From Bacteroidota bacterium (GTDB lineage: Bacteria > Bacteroidota > Bacteroidia > Bacteroidales > UBA1556), in assembly GCA_003973505.1 (NCBI GenBank), contig QNXT01000131.1:1-10642 (forward strand): a stretch of DNA of 10,642 bases, in the 5' to 3' direction. This document shows positions 7,183 to 10,642 of this stretch, piece after piece. The first letter of the stretch is position 1. Each line of letters begins with the position of its first letter. The translations under genes and the position numbers were made by a program. The notes below the pieces were generated by a model that saw only the letters and a list, made by a program, of their open reading frames with translations, made no database searches and was not told where the DNA came from.

Positions 7183-7252
7183 GAGTTACGAGTTACGAGT
7201 TATGAGTTATGAGTTACGAGTTACGAGTTGGAAGTTATGAGTTGGGAGTTGT
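7183..7252. repeat. Tandem array of ten 7-bp units (GAGTTAY-like)
   Basis: Ten consecutive heptamers stay in perfect 7-bp register. The first six are GAGTTAC or GAGTTAT; the last four (GAGTTGG, AAGTTAT, GAGTTGG, GAGTTGT) have diverged. The array starts five bases after the exporter stop codon and ends 59 bp before rmlA. It lacks internal dyad symmetry, so it is neither a hairpin terminator nor a CRISPR. The high identity of the first units suggests recent slippage or spread. Effect on rmlA expression is unknown. Confidence 0.9.
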
Positions 7253-7311
7253 TATATTAGAATTAAGAGCGTTTAAGATTGAAAATAAGAATTGCATAAA
7301 AGAAACATATA

Positions 7312-8172
7312 ATGAAAGGAATAATTTTAGCCGGAGGCTCAGGAACAAGATTACGACCATTGACTTTATCCATGTCGAAGCAGTTGATGCCCATTTATGA
7401 TAAGCCCATGATATACTATCCTCTTTCAACATTGATGAATGCAGGGATACGTGAAATACTTATTATTTCAACACCTTACGACTTACCTGGCTTCAAAAAA
7501 TTATTGGGTGATGGCTCTCAGTTAGGCTGTGAGTTTCATTATAAAGAACAAAAGATTCCTAATGGTTTAGCCCAAGCATTTGTTTTAGGAGAGGAGTTTA
7601 TTGGAAATGATAAAGTGGCTCTTATATTGGGCGACAATATTTTTTATGGTGCCAATATGAAAACTTTACTTCAAAACAATAATGATCCTGAAGGAGGTGT
7701 GGTTTTTGCCTATCATGTAACCGACCCGGAACGTTATGGTGTAGTAACTTTTGATGACAATATGAAAGCGATCAGCATTGAAGAAAAACCTGAGTTCCCA
7801 AGCTCAAATTATGCTGTTCCTGGCTTATACTTTTATGATAATTCTGTAGTTGAAATAGCTAAGAACCTAGAGCCAAGCCAAAGAGGTGAATATGAAATTA
7901 CGGATGTAAACAAGCATTACTTAAAGGAAGGAAAACTAAAAGTGGGTATTCTGGATAGAGGAACTGCTTGGTTGGATACAGGGACTTTTAGCTCCCTAAT
8001 CCAAGCCGGACAATTTGTGCAAGTGCTCGAAGAACGACAAGGCTTAAAAGTAGGCTGTATTGAAGAAATTGCTTTTACCAATGGATGGATTAACGAAAAC
8101 GAGCTGCGTACGGTAGCCGAGCCCTTGGTACATAGTGGCTATGGTGATTATTTACTTCGATTGATTGAGTAA
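7312..8172 (+). CDS. rfbA: Glucose-1-phosphate thymidylyltransferase (dTDP-glucose pyrophosphorylase)
   Basis: RfbA/RmlA joins dTTP and glucose 1-phosphate to give dTDP-glucose, the first step to dTDP-L-rhamnose and related sugars for surface polysaccharides; it is cytoplasmic. The 286 residues match the family length (about 290). Motifs in order are the nucleotide-binding [11 protein letters not shown] (8-18), [12 protein letters not shown] (22-33), LGDN with the metal-binding Asp108 (106-109), ERYGVV (140-145), EEKP (157-160), GLYFYD (171-176), EYEITDVN (193-200) and [10 protein letters not shown] with Asp223 (216-225). The start at 7312 gives the standard [10 protein letters not shown]-terminus. 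No rfbB, rfbC or rfbD follows: the next gene encodes an acylase after a terminator, so the rest of the pathway lies elsewhere. No exact -7 match was found in its leader; it may depend on a weak promoter or on transcription from the exporter gene across the heptamer array. Confidence 0.96.
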   Translation: MKGIILAGGSGTRLRPLTLSMSKQLMPIYDKPMIYYPLSTLMNAGIREILIISTPYDLPGFKKLLGDGSQLGCEFHYKEQKIPNGLAQAFVLGEEFIGNDKVALILGDNIFYGANMKTLLQNNNDPEGGVVFAYHVTDPERYGVVTFDDNMKAISIEEKPEFPSSNYAVPGLYFYDNSVVEIAKNLEPSQRGEYEITDVNKHYLKEGKLKVGILDRGTAWLDTGTFSSLIQAGQFVQVLEERQGLKVGCIEEIAFTNGWINENELRTVAEPLVHSGYGDYLLRLIE

Positions 8173-8193
8173 AAGAAGTACTTAAGGATATCT

Positions 8194-8237
8194 AAAAGCC
8201 GTAAATTCAATTATTTTAATGAATTCACGGCTTTTTT
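8194..8237 (+). terminator. Rho-independent terminator after rfbA
   Basis: A 9-bp stem (8194-8202 with 8227-8235, AAAAGCCGT/ACGGCTTTT) continues past one A/C mismatch into six more pairs (8204-8209 with 8220-8225). The loop is 10 nt and a run of six T ends at 8237. The stem begins 22 bp after the rfbA stop codon. Confidence 0.85.
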
Positions 8238-8239
8238 AG

Positions 8240-8247
8240 TAAATTTG
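8240..8247 (+). promoter_or_regulatory. Candidate -7 element of the penicillin acylase gene
   Basis: TAAATTTG is an exact TAnnTTTG match starting two bases after the T tract of the preceding terminator. The expected start near 8253 leaves a leader of about 18 nt before the ATG at 8271, much like the exporter's leader. The -33 region falls inside the terminator hairpin and lacks a clear TTG. Confidence 0.5.
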
Positions 8248-8270
8248 AAACTCAAACAAAACCCAATAAT

Positions 8271-10642
8271 ATGCTTAAAAAAATATTCCTTGGCCTTTTA
8301 TTAGTCATCTTTGCAATAAGTATTAGCTTATTTATGTATTTAGAGTCTCAATCTCCAAAATACGCTGGTGAATTACATATCAATAATGGAATTACTGACT
8401 CTGTATATGTTGTTTATGATACGTATGCCATTCCGCATATTACTGCCAAATCAGAAGAAGATGCATTCTTTGCCTTAGGCTATGCACATGCTCAGGAGCG
8501 TTTATTTCAAATGGATTTGATTCGCCGATTGGCAAAAGGGGAATTGGCTGAAATTCTTGGTCCCAAATTGATTCCTACGGACAAAATGATGCGTACTTTG
8601 GGAATAAAGGAAATGGCCATAAATAGTGCTAAGGAATTTAGGCAACAGCAGCCTAAAATGGATAAAGCAGCAGAGGCTTATCTCAATGGCATCAACTATT
8701 TTATTGCAAAAGATCGTCTTCCGGTGGAATTTACCATTTTAGGTTATAAGCCCACAAAATTTACACTTGAAGATAGCTATTGCAATTTGGGATATATGGC
8801 ATTGGGCTTTACCATGACCATGAAAGAGGAGCCCTTAATGGAACATATTTATGAGAGCTTAGGTGATGCGTATTTGACTGATTTAGGGCTTGATTCAGCT
8901 TCCAATTATGACCAATACTATGCCGCAAAGCCACAGGAAGAAGCTTTGGCATCCATTATGAAAGAACTTCAAAAAGCAGAACAAAATATTCCTTTGCCCC
9001 TATGGGAAGGCTCAAATAATTGGGCTATTTCGGCCAAACGATCAAAATCGGGGAAAGCCTTATTAGCCAACGATACGCATATAAAATATGGGCAACCATC
9101 GGTTTGGTTTGAGGCGAACTTAACCTACCCCAATGGTGGAATTTACGGCTACTTTTTAGCAGGTGTTCCATTCCCAATAATGGGACATAACGAAAATTTA
9201 GGCTGGGGATTAACTATTTTTCCTGTGGATAATATGGATATGTATTTGGAAACACAAAATCCTGATAATGTACAAGAATACCGTGTTTTAGACCATTGGG
9301 AGCATTTTAAAATGCGAAAAGAAATCATTAAAGTAAAAGGAGAAAAAGATTTGGTTTTTGAGATTCGTAGCACACGTCACGGAGCGGTTTTGAATGATGC
9401 CTACAACGATATTGCAAAAAATAATAATCAGCCCGTAAGTCTTTGGTGGGTTTTGAATAAAATAAATACCAAAGCATTTGAAGCAACCTATAAAATGATG
9501 CATGCACAAAATATTGGGGAGTTTGAAAAAGCCATGCCTGACATAGACCTACTTGGACTCAATGTAGTATATGCCGATAAAGATGATAATATTGCCTGGT
9601 GGGCTTGTGCAAAAATCCCCAAACGACCTCAAGGCGTCAATTCAAAACGATATATCGATGGGGCAAACGACAGCTTAAATCATTTGGTCTTTTATGATTT
9701 TAAGGATAATCCCCAAAGTGTAAATCCGGCTGAGGGTTACATCGTAACTGCAAATAATGCTCCTCCAGCGGTTCATAATATTAACTATCCTGGATATTAT
9801 GCACCAGGCTATCGGGCTCAGCGATTAAAAGACTTGATTGTGGGGCAGGAAAAATGGGATGTGGAAAGCATGAAAAGATTGCAATTGGACAATCATTCAG
9901 ATCGCGATATGCGATTAGCCGAGCTGATTTATTCGGAAGCAGAAATATCAGACAAAGAGGTTGAGATGATGGATTTACTCGACCGTTGGGATGGAAACTA
10001 TGATGTAAACAGCAAGGGCGCAATCGTATATAACCGATTGATTTATTTTATCCTAAAAGATGCTATGGAAGATGAATTGGGCGAAGAGGTATTTAGTAAA
10101 CTAAAGACCACCTATGCTTTGCGAAGCAAAATTGAAAAACTTTTCATGAACGAAGAATCCGTTTGGTGGGACAATAAAAACACCGAGAAAAAAGAAAGCA
10201 GAAGTGATATATTTACTTTGGCCGTAAATCAAACCTACGAATCGCTTACAAAACAGTTGACTCCGGATTACGAGGCGTGGAAGTGGGGTAATGTACATCA
10301 ATTGGAATTTGTGCATCCCATTGGTCGCAAAAAACCCATGGATAAAATATTTAATCTTGGCCCCTTCCCTATGCCAGGAGGAAATGAGGTGGTCGATAAG
10401 GAGGGGTTCACCTATAGTGATGAATCGAAATATATGGTTACATCGGGACCCGCCATGCGTTTGCTCATGGATTTTAGCAAACCCTATGATGCTATTGGAG
10501 TGATTCCCACAGGGCAATCGGGCAATTTTATGAGTCCTCATTATAGCGACCAGATGGAACTATTTATCAATGGTAAATACCGCAAACAAATAAGTCGGAA
10601 TTCGGATTTACCAGAGGAAAGTACTAGGGTTTTGTTTGTTCC
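8271..10642 (+). CDS. Penicillin acylase family protein (N-terminal-nucleophile hydrolase precursor), C-terminal end beyond right edge
   Basis: The frame is open from the ATG at 8271 to the edge: 790 residues, no stop. Family members are self-cleaving periplasmic amidases that split acyl groups from amides such as beta-lactams or acyl-homoserine lactones. Residues 1-24 (basic LKK, then hydrophobic) look like a signal peptide or anchor. The alpha-chain signature is present: AIPHITAKSEEDAFFALGYA (53-72) and HAQERLFQMDLIRR (73-86). The expected cleavage point and nucleophile is EGS248NNWAIS, where Ser248 would become the beta-chain N-terminus. Asn495/496 (TANNAPPA) sits at the place of the oxyanion-hole asparagine. 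The late HPIG segment and the GQSGNFMSPHYSDQ motif lie in the expected order, so probably only a short tail is missing. Substrate cannot be assigned. A terminator and a -7 element directly upstream suggest its own transcription unit. Confidence 0.92.
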   Translation, partial: MLKKIFLGLLLVIFAISISLFMYLESQSPKYAGELHINNGITDSVYVVYDTYAIPHITAKSEEDAFFALGYAHAQERLFQMDLIRRLAKGELAEILGPKLIPTDKMMRTLGIKEMAINSAKEFRQQQPKMDKAAEAYLNGINYFIAKDRLPVEFTILGYKPTKFTLEDSYCNLGYMALGFTMTMKEEPLMEHIYESLGDAYLTDLGLDSASNYDQYYAAKPQEEALASIMKELQKAEQNIPLPLWEGSNNWAISAKRSKSGKALLANDTHIKYGQPSVWFEANLTYPNGGIYGYFLAGVPFPIMGHNENLGWGLTIFPVDNMDMYLETQNPDNVQEYRVLDHWEHFKMRKEIIKVKGEKDLVFEIRSTRHGAVLNDAYNDIAKNNNQPVSLWWVLNKINTKAFEATYKMMHAQNIGEFEKAMPDIDLLGLNVVYADKDDNIAWWACAKIPKRPQGVNSKRYIDGANDSLNHLVFYDFKDNPQSVNPAEGYIVTANNAPPAVHNINYPGYYAPGYRAQRLKDLIVGQEKWDVESMKRLQLDNHSDRDMRLAELIYSEAEISDKEVEMMDLLDRWDGNYDVNSKGAIVYNRLIYFILKDAMEDELGEEVFSKLKTTYALRSKIEKLFMNEESVWWDNKNTEKKESRSDIFTLAVNQTYESLTKQLTPDYEAWKWGNVHQLEFVHPIGRKKPMDKIFNLGPFPMPGGNEVVDKEGFTYSDESKYMVTSGPAMRLLMDFSKPYDAIGVIPTGQSGNFMSPHYSDQMELFINGKYRKQISRNSDLPEESTRVLFV

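Noticed and set aside
7183..7252. CRISPR or hairpin terminator reading of the heptamer array
   Set aside because: The units are contiguous with no spacers, and GAGTTAY copies are not complementary to each other, so neither structure can form.
7249..7281. rfbA promoter: TTG at 7249-7251 and TAAGATTG at 7274-7281
   Set aside because: The -7 part has one mismatch to TAnnTTTG and the 22-bp spacer is near the limit. It is kept only as a possibility in the repeat finding.
1..10642. A single new multigene system spanning the window
   Set aside because: Gene directions, terminators at 2462-2500 and 8194-8237 and the divergent promoter split the window into separate units of unrelated function. Nothing in the sequence ties them together.

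Overview
The window looks like chromosomal DNA of a low-GC member of the Bacteroidota. Three things support this. Leaders are A/T-rich with no Shine-Dalgarno sequence before any start. Exact matches to the phylum's -7 promoter element (TAnnTTTG) stand in front of four of the six genes. The gene content also fits: a stand-alone biotin carrier next to an acyl-CoA carboxyltransferase, a two-domain MMPL/RND exporter, RmlA and a large periplasmic penicillin-acylase-family protein. Genus cannot be read from the sequence.

Layout. (1) 1-2314, minus: the N-terminal 771 residues of a large exported multiheme c-type cytochrome that runs off the left edge. Twelve haem-binding motifs are visible, the first with CX4CH spacing. 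(2) 2315-2520: its leader with a candidate -7 element, and a strong Rho-independent terminator ending the next minus-strand unit. (3) 2521-4433, minus: a two-gene operon, carboxyltransferase (beta) subunit then a 106-residue biotin carboxyl carrier protein. No biotin carboxylase gene is present. (4) 4434-4777: an A/T-rich divergent promoter region with -7 elements facing both ways and several short inverted repeats, one lying on the carboxylase -7 element. (5) 4778-7177, plus: MMPL/RND exporter of 799 residues. (6) 7183-7252: ten in-register copies of a 7-bp repeat. (7) 7312-8172, plus: RmlA, glucose-1-phosphate thymidylyltransferase, followed by a hairpin terminator. (8) 8271-10642, plus: penicillin acylase family precursor, cut by the right edge near its C-terminus.

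The genes do not form one obvious pathway. The carboxylase pair serves acyl-CoA (probably propionyl-CoA) metabolism. The cytochrome serves periplasmic or surface electron transfer. The exporter, RmlA and acylase concern the envelope: lipid or hydrophobic export, dTDP-sugar supply and periplasmic amide hydrolysis. No CRISPR array, transposase, tRNA, rRNA or obvious defence system was found. The least explained items are the cytochrome architecture, the heptamer array and the palindromes in the divergent promoter region.
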